Source: Candidatus Moranbacteria bacterium UBA4824
GTDB taxonomy: Bacteria; Patescibacteriota; Minisyncoccia; Moranbacterales; UBA2206
Assembly (NCBI GenBank): GCA_002400405.1
Contig: DHFM01000036.1
Span: 1 to 12,729 of the forward strand
Reading direction: 5' to 3'
Length of the DNA: 12,729 nucleotides
The position numbers and the translations under genes were made by a program. Shown one piece after another: positions 5,439-11,703 of the stretch (position 1 is its first letter; the number at the start of each line of letters is the position of its first letter). The notes under the pieces are model-generated. The model was given only the letters and a program-made list of their open reading frames with translations. It was not told where the DNA came from and did no database searches.

Positions 5439-5500
5439 TGGGACTACCAATGGAGGTTGCATTTATGAGTACAGCAGTACCAATAAATGTAATAATATGA
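5438..5500 (+). CDS. Possible leader peptide upstream of malic enzyme, 20 or 11 codons
   Basis: The frame reads MGLPMEVAFMSTAVPINVII from ATG 5438. An internal ATG at 5465 has a clear SD, GGAGG at 5452-5456 spaced 8 nt, and would give an 11-residue peptide MSTAVPINVII. The stop TGA (5498-5500) overlaps the malic enzyme ATG (5497-5499) as ATGA, the classic coupling overlap. The strongest ribosome-binding site near malic enzyme thus serves this short ORF. It may control malic enzyme translation. No terminator-like alternative fold was evident. Confidence 0.35.
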   Translation: MGLPMEVAFMSTAVPINVII

Positions 5501-6708
5501 AAAAAGAGCTTATATTAAGGGAAATAATTCGACAGAATACGCTTTGGAATGATGATTTAAAGAAAAAATATAGTATGAATTCAAACTCGATAGAATTATC
5601 AAAAAAACTCGGCGGGAAAATTGAAATTAGAAGCAAGGTAAAACTCACAAAAAAAACTTTGCCGATTTTGTATACTCCGGGGGTGGCAGAAGTTTCAAAA
5701 GCGATTGCCAAGGACAAAAAACTTTCCAAGATTTATACCATGCGAAAAAATACTGTAGCAGTTATTTCTGATGGCTCAGCAGTCTTGGGCTTGGGAAATA
5801 TTGGTCCGGAAGCAGGATTGCCTGTTATGGAAGGCAAGGCCTTGCTTTTCAAGGAACTTGGAGGAGTAGATGCAATTCCAATCGTATTGGCAACGCAAGA
5901 CACCAAAGAAATAATCAAAACCATAAAATATCTCGCTCCGACTTTTGGTGGAATAAATTTGGAGGATATTTCAGCTCCAAGGTGTTTTGAAATTGAAGAG
6001 CGACTAAAAAAAGAATTAGACATTCCAGTCTTTCATGATGATCAACATGGCACGGCTATCGTGGTTTTGGCGGGACTGATTAATGCGCTTAAGGTTGTTA
6101 AAAAAGATTTGTCAAAAATAAAAATTGTTATTTCCGGCACAGGTGCTGCGGGAGTAGCAATTGCCAAACTTCTTTTGAAAGCCGGTGCCAAGCATATTAT
6201 TATGCTCGACCGTATGGGAATAATCTATAAAGAAAGAATTGGAGGACTCAATGGTTCAAAAATGGAAATCGCGCATATTACCAATCCGCATAATTTGAAA
6301 GGCAATGTGCGAGATGCTCTCACGAAGGCAGATGTTTTTATCGGAGTTTCTGCGCCCAATATTCTCACGGAAGAAGATATTTCTCAGATGAATAAAAATT
6401 CCATTGTTTTTGCGATGGCTAATCCAATCCCGGAAATTATGCCAGAGCGAGCCAAGGCGGGTGGAGCACGCATAGTGGCGACGGGAAGAAGTGATTATGC
6501 CAATCAAATTAATAATGTTTTGGCTTTCCCGGGGATTTTTCGCGGAGTATTGGATAATAATGTGAAAAATATAACGGATGAGCATAAAATTAAAGTTGCT
6601 TACGCTATTGCCAGCTTGATAAAAAAACCAAATAGTGGTAAAATAATACCAGAAGCGTTGGATAAAAAAGTAGCTAAAAAAGTCGCCAGCGTTTTTAAAA
6701 TAAAATAG
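5497..6708 (+). CDS. NAD(P)-dependent malic enzyme, short form, 403 aa
   Basis: Oxidatively decarboxylates malate to pyruvate and CO2 with reduction of NAD or NADP, linking C4 acids to pyruvate in the cytosol. Visible motifs are the catalytic Tyr59 in YTPGVAEV, SDGSAVLGLGNIGPEAGLP (91-109), Lys114 in MEGKALL, the metal-binding cluster INLEDISAPRCFEIE (153-167) with FHDDQHGTA (179-187), the Rossmann motif GTGAAG (214-219), and C-terminal ATGRSDY...NNVLAFPGIFRG. It lacks the phosphotransacetylase extension of the long MaeB type. The start is uncertain. ATG 5497 is coupled to the leader ORF through ATGA but gives about 26 extra residues compared with usual short forms. ATG 5575 (MNSNSIELSKK) matches the common N terminus but has no SD. 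The cofactor preference cannot be read confidently. Confidence 0.93.
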   Translation: MKKELILREIIRQNTLWNDDLKKKYSMNSNSIELSKKLGGKIEIRSKVKLTKKTLPILYTPGVAEVSKAIAKDKKLSKIYTMRKNTVAVISDGSAVLGLGNIGPEAGLPVMEGKALLFKELGGVDAIPIVLATQDTKEIIKTIKYLAPTFGGINLEDISAPRCFEIEERLKKELDIPVFHDDQHGTAIVVLAGLINALKVVKKDLSKIKIVISGTGAAGVAIAKLLLKAGAKHIIMLDRMGIIYKERIGGLNGSKMEIAHITNPHNLKGNVRDALTKADVFIGVSAPNILTEEDISQMNKNSIVFAMANPIPEIMPERAKAGGARIVATGRSDYANQINNVLAFPGIFRGVLDNNVKNITDEHKIKVAYAIASLIKKPNSGKIIPEALDKKVAKKVASVFKIK

Positions 6709-6720
6709 CGATGCTAATTT

Positions 6721-6782
6721 ACGAATGCATGCGAATGCCACGAATAATTCGCATCATTCGCATGAAATTCGCATTGTTCGTA
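6721..6782. repeat. ATTCGCAT word repeat before yjbQ
   Basis: The spacer contains three copies of ATTCGCAT (starting at 6738-6766) and two or three inverted forms (ACGAATGC, GCGAATGC, ACGAAT) to their left, so it folds as an irregular hairpin ending TACGAA...TTCGTA. It ends 6 bp before the yjbQ ATG. The short period and mixed orientation argue against CRISPR; it belongs to the word-reiterated spacer class of this window. Confidence 0.65.
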
Positions 6783-6788
6783 TCGCTT

Positions 6789-7229
6789 ATGAAAATATAC
6801 AAACAAAAAATTGAACTTGAAACTTCCACGCAAATTGAATTTATCGACATTACACAGAAAGTGGAAGAAGTAATTGAGCGGTCCGGTATTCGAGAAGGAC
6901 AAGTTTTGATTTTTTCTCAACATACCACTTCTGGCATTGTGATCAATCACAATGAATCAATGCTTATCCAAGATTTTATGCGAACACTATATCGTATTGT
7001 GCCAGTGTCCGATCGATATTCGCACGATCTTTTTGAACTTAATCGCGCTACTTCTTCTGATGGACGTTCCAATGGCCATTCTCATTGCAAATCGATTCTT
7101 TTGGGCGCAAGTCAAACAGTGCCAATTGAAAAAGGAAAAGTAGAACTCTCAGCAAAGCAAAGCATTTTTTTTGTAGAACTTGATGGATCAAGAAAAAGAG
7201 ATTATATCGTGCAAGTCATAGGTTTATGA
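6789..7229 (+). CDS. yjbQ: YjbQ / UPF0047 family protein, 146 aa
   Basis: A member of the small, widespread UPF0047 family, homohexamer-type single-domain enzymes; weak thiamine phosphate synthase activity has been reported for E. coli YjbQ, but the true role is open. Signatures are FSQHTTSGIVINHNE (residues 42-56), YSHD (77-80), NGHSHCKSILLGASQTVPI (95-113) and the terminal VELDGSRKRDY (129-139), where family members usually read EFDGPRxR. The start is set at ATG 6789. An upstream in-frame ATG at 6711 would make the ATTCGCAT repeat coding and add residues absent from the family, and 146 aa already matches the usual size. It lies 8 nt before the isoaspartate methyltransferase gene, so the two are probably cotranscribed. 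Confidence 0.88.
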   Translation: MKIYKQKIELETSTQIEFIDITQKVEEVIERSGIREGQVLIFSQHTTSGIVINHNESMLIQDFMRTLYRIVPVSDRYSHDLFELNRATSSDGRSNGHSHCKSILLGASQTVPIEKGKVELSAKQSIFFVELDGSRKRDYIVQVIGL

Positions 7230-7237
7230 AAAATTAA

Positions 7238-7861
7238 ATGAATAATTTAATCAATAATCTAATCAAGGAAGGATATCTCAGAACTGATTTGATTATCGAT
7301 GCATTTTCAGAAATAAACCGAGTGGAATTTTTGCCCCAAGATTTGGAGGGAGAGTTTATGGCTGATGTGGCTTTGCCAATTGGTTATGGGCAAACAATTT
7401 CTCAGCCAAGGACAGTGGCAACAATGCTTGAACTTTTAGATCCGAAACGCGGACAGAATATACTAGATATTGGATCAGGTTCAGGCTGGATAACAGCTCT
7501 TCTTTGCTATATAGTTGGACGCGAAGGGCAGATAACGGCGGTAGAGAGAATAGGTGAGCTTATGGAATGGGGCAAGAATAATGTGGCTAAATATGATAAT
7601 TATATAAAAGAGGACAATGAGGGAATCGCACAGTTCTATCTGGCTGATGGAAAAAATGGTTTTCTTGAGAATTCTCCATATGATAGAATCATAGTAAACG
7701 CTTCAGCTATTTCTATTCCTGAAGAATTGAAAAAACAACTAAAGATTGGTGGTAAGATGGTTATTCCAGTAAAAAATAGTTTAGTTTATCTTGAAAAAAA
7801 AGATGAGAATAATTTTTATAAAGAAGAATATCCTGGCTACAACTTCGTACCCTTAATATAA
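7238..7861 (+). CDS. pcm: Protein-L-isoaspartate O-methyltransferase, 207 aa
   Basis: Transfers a methyl group from S-adenosylmethionine to isoaspartyl residues in aged proteins, starting their repair, in the cytosol. The family hallmark IGYGQTISQP is at residues 48-57, the SAM-binding motif ILDIGSGSGWITALL at 75-89, and the post-motif segment PYDRIIVNASAISIPEELKKQ at 147-167 followed by GGKMVIPV. The catalytic-loop Ser (Ser55 of TISQP) is present. Length fits the family and the C terminus ends in the usual F-x-P-L. ATG 7238 lies 8 nt after the yjbQ stop with no obvious SD, suggesting coupling in a two-gene operon. Confidence 0.92.
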   Translation: MNNLINNLIKEGYLRTDLIIDAFSEINRVEFLPQDLEGEFMADVALPIGYGQTISQPRTVATMLELLDPKRGQNILDIGSGSGWITALLCYIVGREGQITAVERIGELMEWGKNNVAKYDNYIKEDNEGIAQFYLADGKNGFLENSPYDRIIVNASAISIPEELKKQLKIGGKMVIPVKNSLVYLEKKDENNFYKEEYPGYNFVPLI

Positions 7862-7865
7862 AAAG

Positions 7866-7957
7866 CAAAAGTCTAAATTTTAAATTATAAATTCTAAATC
7901 AAGCTTAAATTACTAAATTTAAAATTAAAATATTTAAAATTCATTTAAAATTTCAAA
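7866..7957. repeat. AT-rich word-reiterated spacer before mltG
   Basis: The stretch is built of reiterated TAAATTT/AAATTTAAAAT words in both orientations, so it can fold in many registers. It has no ORF. It resembles copies A and B of the AT-rich repeat in composition and placement but does not align with them cleanly. Confidence 0.5.
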
Positions 7958-7996
7958 TTTAGCCTTTTAAATTAAAATCTTAATTTAGGCTAAAAT
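7958..7996 (+). promoter_or_regulatory. mltG -10 box within a long palindrome
   Basis: TAAAAT (7991-7996) stands 6 nt before ATG 8003, a leaderless arrangement like that of the antitoxin gene, which shares GCTAAAAT. The -35 is weak. TTTAGCC (7958-7964) pairs with GGCTAAA (7988-7994) and, inside it, TAAATTAA (7968-7975) with TTAATTTA (7980-7987). This makes a 15-bp stem with a 3-nt bulge that covers the -10. Confidence 0.5.
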
Positions 7997-8002
7997 GACC
8001 TA

Positions 8003-9013
8003 ATGAAAAAGAAAATTATCATAATAAGCGTAGCAATATTTCTGTTTATTTTAGCAGGCCTTTTTTATTTTAGATACCAAGTCTATTATTCTCATGGAAA
8101 ATTTGTTGACACGAAAACTTTAGAAGTTGCCAAAGGTGATGGCAATAAAAAGGTGGCGTTGAAATTGAAAAAAGCGGATTTGATTTCCGGAGAAATTTAT
8201 TTTTATTATTATATAAAATCACAAAAACTTTCTGATAAGATAATGCCTGGAGTATATGAACTTTCTGGCAATATGACAATTCCGGAGATGGTGCATATTA
8301 TTACAAATGACGAAGAAAAATTTTTGAAAATTACTTTTCCAGAAGGTTTTACCGCCCGCCAGATGGCAGAAAAACTAACTGTGAGTGGGCTACCCGGTCA
8401 AGAATTTTTGCAGATTGTGAATAGCCCAAGAGAATTGAAAAAACGTTATAGCTATTTGACTCCTGATAATATAAAAACATTGGAAGGCTATCTTTTCCCG
8501 GATACCTATTTTTTCAAAAAGGATATTTCTGCTCAAAATATTGCTGGAAGACTTTTAGACACTTTTGATCAAAAATTAACTGAGCCAATGAGGCAGGAAA
8601 TTTCAAAACAAAACAAATCAATTAGTGAAATTATGATTATGGCTAGTATCATTGAAAGAGAAGTGCAAACAGCACAGGATATGAAAATAGCCAGTGGAAT
8701 TTTTTGGAAAAGAATCGCGAGCGATCAAAAATTGCAAAGTGATGCACCACTTTCATATATTTTAAATGATACCAATGATCAACATAGCGGGAAAGACTTA
8801 GAATTAGATTCACCTTATAATACTTATAAGTATGCCGGACTTCCTCCAACGCCAATTTCCAATCCGGGGCTTAGCGCGATAAACGCCTCAATTTATCCAA
8901 CTATTTCAAAATACAATTTTTTTCTTACAGCTGACGTTAACGGAGAAAAAGAAGTTATTTATTCTGCGACTTTTGAGGAACATGTGGCTAATCGGCATAA
9001 ATACGGGCTGTAA
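8003..9013 (+). CDS. mltG: Endolytic murein transglycosylase MltG (YceG-like), 336 aa
   Basis: A membrane-anchored lytic transglycosylase that cuts nascent peptidoglycan glycan strands and so sets their length. One N-terminal transmembrane helix (about residues 5-22, after MKKK) leaves the catalytic domain outside. The YceG signatures are EGYLFPDTYFF (161-171), IMASIIEREV (212-221) with the likely catalytic Glu218, LQSDAPLSYIL (244-254), SPYNTY (270-275) and GLPPTPISNPG (279-289), ending in FEEHVANRHKYGL. Length is normal and the protein looks complete. With uppS it shows that this organism makes peptidoglycan. The start is ATG 8003, 6 nt after a -10 box, with no SD. A terminator follows 30 bp after the stop. 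Confidence 0.95.
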   Translation: MKKKIIIISVAIFLFILAGLFYFRYQVYYSHGKFVDTKTLEVAKGDGNKKVALKLKKADLISGEIYFYYYIKSQKLSDKIMPGVYELSGNMTIPEMVHIITNDEEKFLKITFPEGFTARQMAEKLTVSGLPGQEFLQIVNSPRELKKRYSYLTPDNIKTLEGYLFPDTYFFKKDISAQNIAGRLLDTFDQKLTEPMRQEISKQNKSISEIMIMASIIEREVQTAQDMKIASGIFWKRIASDQKLQSDAPLSYILNDTNDQHSGKDLELDSPYNTYKYAGLPPTPISNPGLSAINASIYPTISKYNFFLTADVNGEKEVIYSATFEEHVANRHKYGL

Positions 9014-9042
9014 TGCTAATTTTAACTTTAGCGATAAACTTC

Positions 9043-9066
9043 AAAGCCTTTCAAAAAGGCTTTTTT
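9043..9066 (+). terminator. Rho-independent terminator of mltG
   Basis: AAAGCCTTT (9043-9051) pairs with AAAGGCTTT (9055-9063) around loop CAA, with a T-run to 9066. Confidence 0.9.
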
Positions 9067-9072
9067 GGTGGG

Positions 9073-9101
9073 TTGATTTAAAAATAAATGGGTGATACAA
9101 T
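9073..9101 (+). promoter_or_regulatory. Promoter upstream of rarA
   Basis: TTGATT (9073-9078), 17-bp spacer, TACAAT (9096-9101), with TGA making an extended -10. TGATA-CAA-TATCA (9093-9105) is a small palindrome over the -10. An ATG lies 6 nt later (9108), the leaderless spacing seen elsewhere here. Its frame (MRILSC) stops inside the repeat that begins at 9118, and rarA itself starts at 9248. Confidence 0.65.
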
Positions 9102-9117
9102 ATCAGTATGAGAATTT

Positions 9118-9238
9118 TGTCATGCTGAATTCATTTCAGCATCTAATTAATTGCTACGGAGATCCCGAAACCCGCCTGCCCGCTTCGCCATAGCTTCAGC
9201 GAGGCGAGCCGGCGAGGCACGGCGAGTTCGGGATGACA
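9118..9238. repeat. GTCAT-ended palindromic repeat, copy 1
   Basis: The element begins TGTCATGCTGA and ends GGGATGACA, so the termini are inverted repeats. Inside are GCTGAA-TTCAT-TTCAGC (9124-9140), ATCCCGAA (9162-9169) pairing with TTCGGGAT (9227-9234), and a GC-rich hairpin region (about 9171-9225) unlike the surrounding AT-rich DNA. It shares its end design with 11966-12103. It lies between the rarA promoter and the rarA start, so it would form the 5' leader of the mRNA. Confidence 0.75.
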
Positions 9239-9247
9239 TGAAAAAAT

Positions 9248-10504
9248 ATGCAAAACGATAATAATATTCCACTTGCTGATCGAATTCGTCCGGAGAATCT
9301 TGAGGATTTTTTTGGACAGGAAAAATTGATTGGCGATAAATCTTTTCTAGCTAGTGCAATCCAAAATGACAGCGTGCCGTCAATGATTCTTTGGGGGCCA
9401 CCGGGATCGGGCAAGACCACGCTCGCGCACATCATTGCCAAAAATACTAATTCGGAATTTATAAGTCTAAGCGCCACCTCCAGCGGGAAAAAAGATTTAG
9501 CTGAGGTTGTGGCTAAGGCAAAAAACAATCAACTCGAAAACAAAAAAACTATTTTGTTCATTGACGAGATTCATCGTTGGAATAAAAGCCAACAAGATGC
9601 TCTTTTGCCAAATGTGGAGAGAGGCGTGATAAAGCTTATTGGTGCTACCACAGAAAATCCAAGTTTTGAAGTTAACAGTGCTTTGCTTTCTCGCACGCGC
9701 GTGTTTGTTTTGGAAAAATTATCGCAGGAGAGTTTGGAAAAGATAATTTCTCGAGCAGTTGGGATTATGGGAGTTTACCCCAGAGTAAAAATTAATAAGG
9801 AATCAATTGCTTTTTTGGCTCGCATGGCCAACGGTGATGCTCGAACAGCTTTGAATGTTATAGATATTCTTCACCCTATGGAGTATTTTTCCAGAGGAAA
9901 AAAATTCGCTAAAGGCGAATTACTCCATAGGGTAAACAGTCAAAAAAACAAAGAAATTTCAGTGGAAAAAATCAAGGAAGTTTTTCAAAAAACACATTTG
10001 CTCTATGACAAAAATGGCGAGGAGCACTATAATATTATCTCCGCTCTTCACAAATCAATGCGAGGAGGGGATGCTAATGCCTCCGTCTATTGGATGACTA
10101 GAATGCTTGAGGGTGGAGAAGATCCAATATATATCGCGCGCCGTTTGGTGCGTTTTGCATCAGAGGATGTGGGATTGGCCAATAATACCGCTTTGATTTT
10201 AGCCAATGCAGTCTTTGACGCTTGTCACAAATTAGGTGCGCCAGAATGCAATGTGCATTTGACGCAGTGTGTCATCTATCTTTCCAAAAGCAAAAAAGAT
10301 ATCACGGCCTATGAAGCTTATACTAAAGCCAAGAGTGATGTGGAAAAGTTTGGGAATCTTCCGGTGCCACTCCACATTCGAAACGCTCCGACAAAACTAA
10401 TGAAAGACTTAGGCTATTCCAAAAATTATAAATATACCCCAAAAGAAGATAGTTCAAAGCAAGAATATTTCCCGAAAGAATTGGAGGGAAGGGAATATTT
10501 ATAA
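9248..10504 (+). CDS. rarA: RarA/MgsA AAA+ ATPase (replication-associated recombination protein A), 418 aa
   Basis: A clamp-loader-like AAA+ ATPase acting at stalled replication forks and in recombination control. Walker A GPPGSGKT is at residues 50-57, Walker B LFIDEIHR at 103-110, sensor region IGATTENPSF at 131-140, and the arginine-finger segment LLSRTRVF at 146-153. The C-terminal half has the RarA-specific LYDKNGEEHYNIISALHKSMRGG (252-274) and GEDPIYIARRLVRFASEDVG. Length is usual. Residues 209-229 (HPMEYFSRGKKFAKGELLHRV) are encoded by a 61-bp palindrome and look like an in-frame insertion between the ALNVIDI helix and the EISVEKIKEVF segment, where homologues vary. The start is ATG 9248; an in-frame TGA at 9239 excludes a longer N terminus. 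No SD is seen. The leader contains a GTCAT repeat. Confidence 0.95.
   Translation: MQNDNNIPLADRIRPENLEDFFGQEKLIGDKSFLASAIQNDSVPSMILWGPPGSGKTTLAHIIAKNTNSEFISLSATSSGKKDLAEVVAKAKNNQLENKKTILFIDEIHRWNKSQQDALLPNVERGVIKLIGATTENPSFEVNSALLSRTRVFVLEKLSQESLEKIISRAVGIMGVYPRVKINKESIAFLARMANGDARTALNVIDILHPMEYFSRGKKFAKGELLHRVNSQKNKEISVEKIKEVFQKTHLLYDKNGEEHYNIISALHKSMRGGDANASVYWMTRMLEGGEDPIYIARRLVRFASEDVGLANNTALILANAVFDACHKLGAPECNVHLTQCVIYLSKSKKDITAYEAYTKAKSDVEKFGNLPVPLHIRNAPTKLMKDLGYSKNYKYTPKEDSSKQEYFPKELEGREYL
9873..9933. repeat. 61-bp palindromic element inside rarA
   Basis: Perfect 13-bp arms ACCCTATGGAGTA (9873-9885) and TACTCCATAGGGT (9921-9933) enclose two small hairpins, TTTTTCC-AGA-GGAAAAA (9886-9902) and TTCGC-TAAAG-GCGAA (9905-9919). 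The whole folds as a three-way junction. It is translated in the rarA frame without a stop. Such structure is not expected of coding DNA and suggests an inserted palindromic repeat. Confidence 0.8.
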
Positions 10505-10516
10505 TTTTGTACTAAA

Positions 10517-10628
10517 GAATTTTTAATTTTTGAATTCTTAATTTTTTAAATAAATCTTAAATCTAAATTTTTAAACATTGAAAATTAGAATTTATTTAAA
10601 AATTACAAAATTAAAAATTATAAAAATT
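10517..10628. repeat. AT-rich dispersed inverted repeat, copy B
   Basis: This matches copy A (2891-3004). The 10547-10628 part differs from 2921-3003 at only four positions, including one single-base gap, and the left part (GAATTTTTAATTTTTGAATTC) is related but looser. It lies in the same orientation in the spacer before the next gene, ending 16 bp before its ATG. Confidence 0.85.
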
Positions 10629-10644
10629 TCAGTTTTTTAAGAAT

Positions 10645-11184
10645 ATGTCTATTATTAATAAATCTTTCTATAACCAAAATACTCTGAAAGTCGCTCAGGA
10701 TTTGCTCGGTTGTTTTTTGGTTCGAAAAAAAGGCAAAAAAATAATTCGGGTTCGGATCACGGAAACCGAAGCCTATCGCGGATTTGATGACTTAGCATCA
10801 CATGCCTCAAAAGGAAAAACCGAAAGAAATGAGTTGATGTTTGGAGAAGCGGGTAGGACCTACATCTATTTAATTTATGGTATGCACTGGATGCTAAATA
10901 TTGTGACGGAAGAAAAAGATTTTCCCTCGGCTGTTCTTATTCGCGGAGCGGATTTTTTGGATGAAAAAGGGGAGATAGTCAAAAAATTAGACGGTCCGGC
11001 TAAGCTCACGAAATTTTTTGGCATAACTGGAAAGCTAAACGGAATAGACATTACGCAAAAAGAAATTATCTGGGTGGAAAAAGGAAATCTCAAGCGAAAA
11101 AAAATCCAAAAATCAAAAAGAGTAGGTGTCGATTATGCCAAACATTCAAAAGATTGGGAGTGGAATTTTAGACTAGATTATTAA
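10645..11184 (+). CDS. mpg: DNA-3-methyladenine glycosylase (MPG/AAG family), 179 aa
   Basis: A monofunctional base-excision repair glycosylase removing alkylated and deaminated purines such as 3-methyladenine and hypoxanthine. By alignment with human AAG from memory, ITETEAYRG (residues 38-46) supplies the water-activating Glu42 and intercalating Tyr44, SHAS gives His53, and VLIRGADF gives Arg100. LMFGEAGRTYIYLIYGMHWMLNI (64-86) and LDGPAKLTKFFGI (115-127) are further family blocks. All key residues are present. At 179 aa it is a little shorter than usual, with a trimmed C terminus (ends WEWNFRLDY). The start is ATG 10645, after AT-rich repeat copy B and without an SD. A strong terminator follows, so it is probably a single-gene unit. 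Confidence 0.95.
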   Translation: MSIINKSFYNQNTLKVAQDLLGCFLVRKKGKKIIRVRITETEAYRGFDDLASHASKGKTERNELMFGEAGRTYIYLIYGMHWMLNIVTEEKDFPSAVLIRGADFLDEKGEIVKKLDGPAKLTKFFGITGKLNGIDITQKEIIWVEKGNLKRKKIQKSKRVGVDYAKHSKDWEWNFRLDY

Positions 11185-11205
11185 GTTTGCTGGATAATTT
11201 TTTTA

Positions 11206-11243
11206 GACACGCCGTGTCCAATTGGGCACGGCGTGTCCTTTTT
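11206..11243 (+). terminator. Strong Rho-independent terminator of mpg
   Basis: GACACGCCGTG (11206-11216) pairs perfectly with CACGGCGTGTC (11227-11237), with CCAATTGG able to extend the stem in the loop, then T-run 11239-11243. It is the most GC-rich terminator of the window and insulates the promoter that follows 18 bp later. Confidence 0.93.
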
Positions 11244-11260
11244 GCGAGGGGCTTTTTTTC

Positions 11261-11289
11261 TTGACAAACCCCCCAAAATCTGCTATACT
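11261..11289 (+). promoter_or_regulatory. Near-consensus promoter with no protein gene behind it
   Basis: TTGACA (11261-11266, 6/6), 17-bp spacer, TGC then TATACT (11284-11289, 5/6) with an extended -10 TGn. It is the strongest promoter in the window. The predicted start is about 11296. The next + strand ORFs are short and lie in repeats, so the product should be an RNA. Confidence 0.85.
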
Positions 11290-11295
11290 TGTATA

Positions 11296-11491
11296 TCGTA
11301 CCTAAAAAGTATCAAAAAGTAGGATTTTGGCGAGAATAAGCCTTTTGGCTTCCAAAATTCCCCGTGCAAGTTCCAAAGCAAAAACACCCTCCTTAGTTTT
11401 TGCTAGTAGGTAAAACGTATTTTTTTGGAATAATTTTCAAAAAGATACACACTTGTATGGGGAATTGTGGAAGGCATTTACTTTTCTTTTT
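11296..11491 (+). ncRNA. Candidate structured small RNA, about 195 nt
   Basis: From the promoter the transcript would fold as a long rod. 11347-11371 pairs with 11451-11475 over 25 positions with two mismatches and two G-T wobbles. Inside, TCCAAA (11372-11377) pairs with TTTGGA (11424-11429) and AGCAAAAAC (11377-11385) with GTTTTTGCT (11396-11404). The apical loop is ACCCTCCTTA, an anti-SD sequence. The 3' arm of the rod is followed by a U-rich tract (11477-11491) that could end transcription. The strand 11347-11358 can instead pair with AAGCC (11338-11342) and ATTTTGG (11324-11330), a competing 5' hairpin, so the RNA may switch. No tmRNA, RNase P, or SRP signature was seen. A diverged 6S RNA is possible from size and rod shape, but a symmetric central bubble is not evident. 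Confidence 0.6.
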
Positions 11492-11524
11492 CCCGCAAAA
11501 AGAAAAGTAACAAAAGAAAAGCTC

Positions 11525-11653
11525 TCAGCCGAGCTCCTGCGACGAAAAATTTTCAGTTTACTCACTAAATTTACTAACTCCCCTTAGGCACAGAATGAGT
11601 AAATTCTTAACGTTCGTAAACTTCAATTTTTATCGTCGCCGTCGCAAGGCTGA
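11525..11653. repeat. Long nested palindrome P1 (129 bp)
   Basis: Ordered arm pairs are TCAGCC/GGCTGA, TGCGACG/CGTCGCA, AAAAATT/AATTTTT, GTTTAC/GTAAAC and AATTTACT/AGTAAATT. The left arms lie at 11525-11575 and the right arms in reverse order at 11598-11653, closing on a loop of about 22 nt. Five collinear helices are unlikely by chance. Confidence 0.75.
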
Positions 11654-11703
11654 ATTTAAGAAAAAAATAATTTTGTATTTGCATTTTTATCCCATCCCTG
11701 CGA

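Noticed and set aside
6721..6782. CRISPR-like array of ATTCGCAT units
   Set aside because: Units are 8 bp, unevenly spaced and in both orientations, with no spacer-sized unique sequence and no cas genes nearby.
6711..6788. Longer N terminus for yjbQ starting at ATG 6711
   Set aside because: The extra 26 residues (rich in Arg, Ile, Met) are the translated ATTCGCAT repeat and are absent from the family; ATG 6789 gives the normal length.
11296..11491. tmRNA, RNase P RNA or SRP RNA
   Set aside because: No tRNA-like acceptor or tag frame, no GAGGAAAGTCC-type core, and no SRP domain IV motif. 6S RNA is kept only as an alternative.
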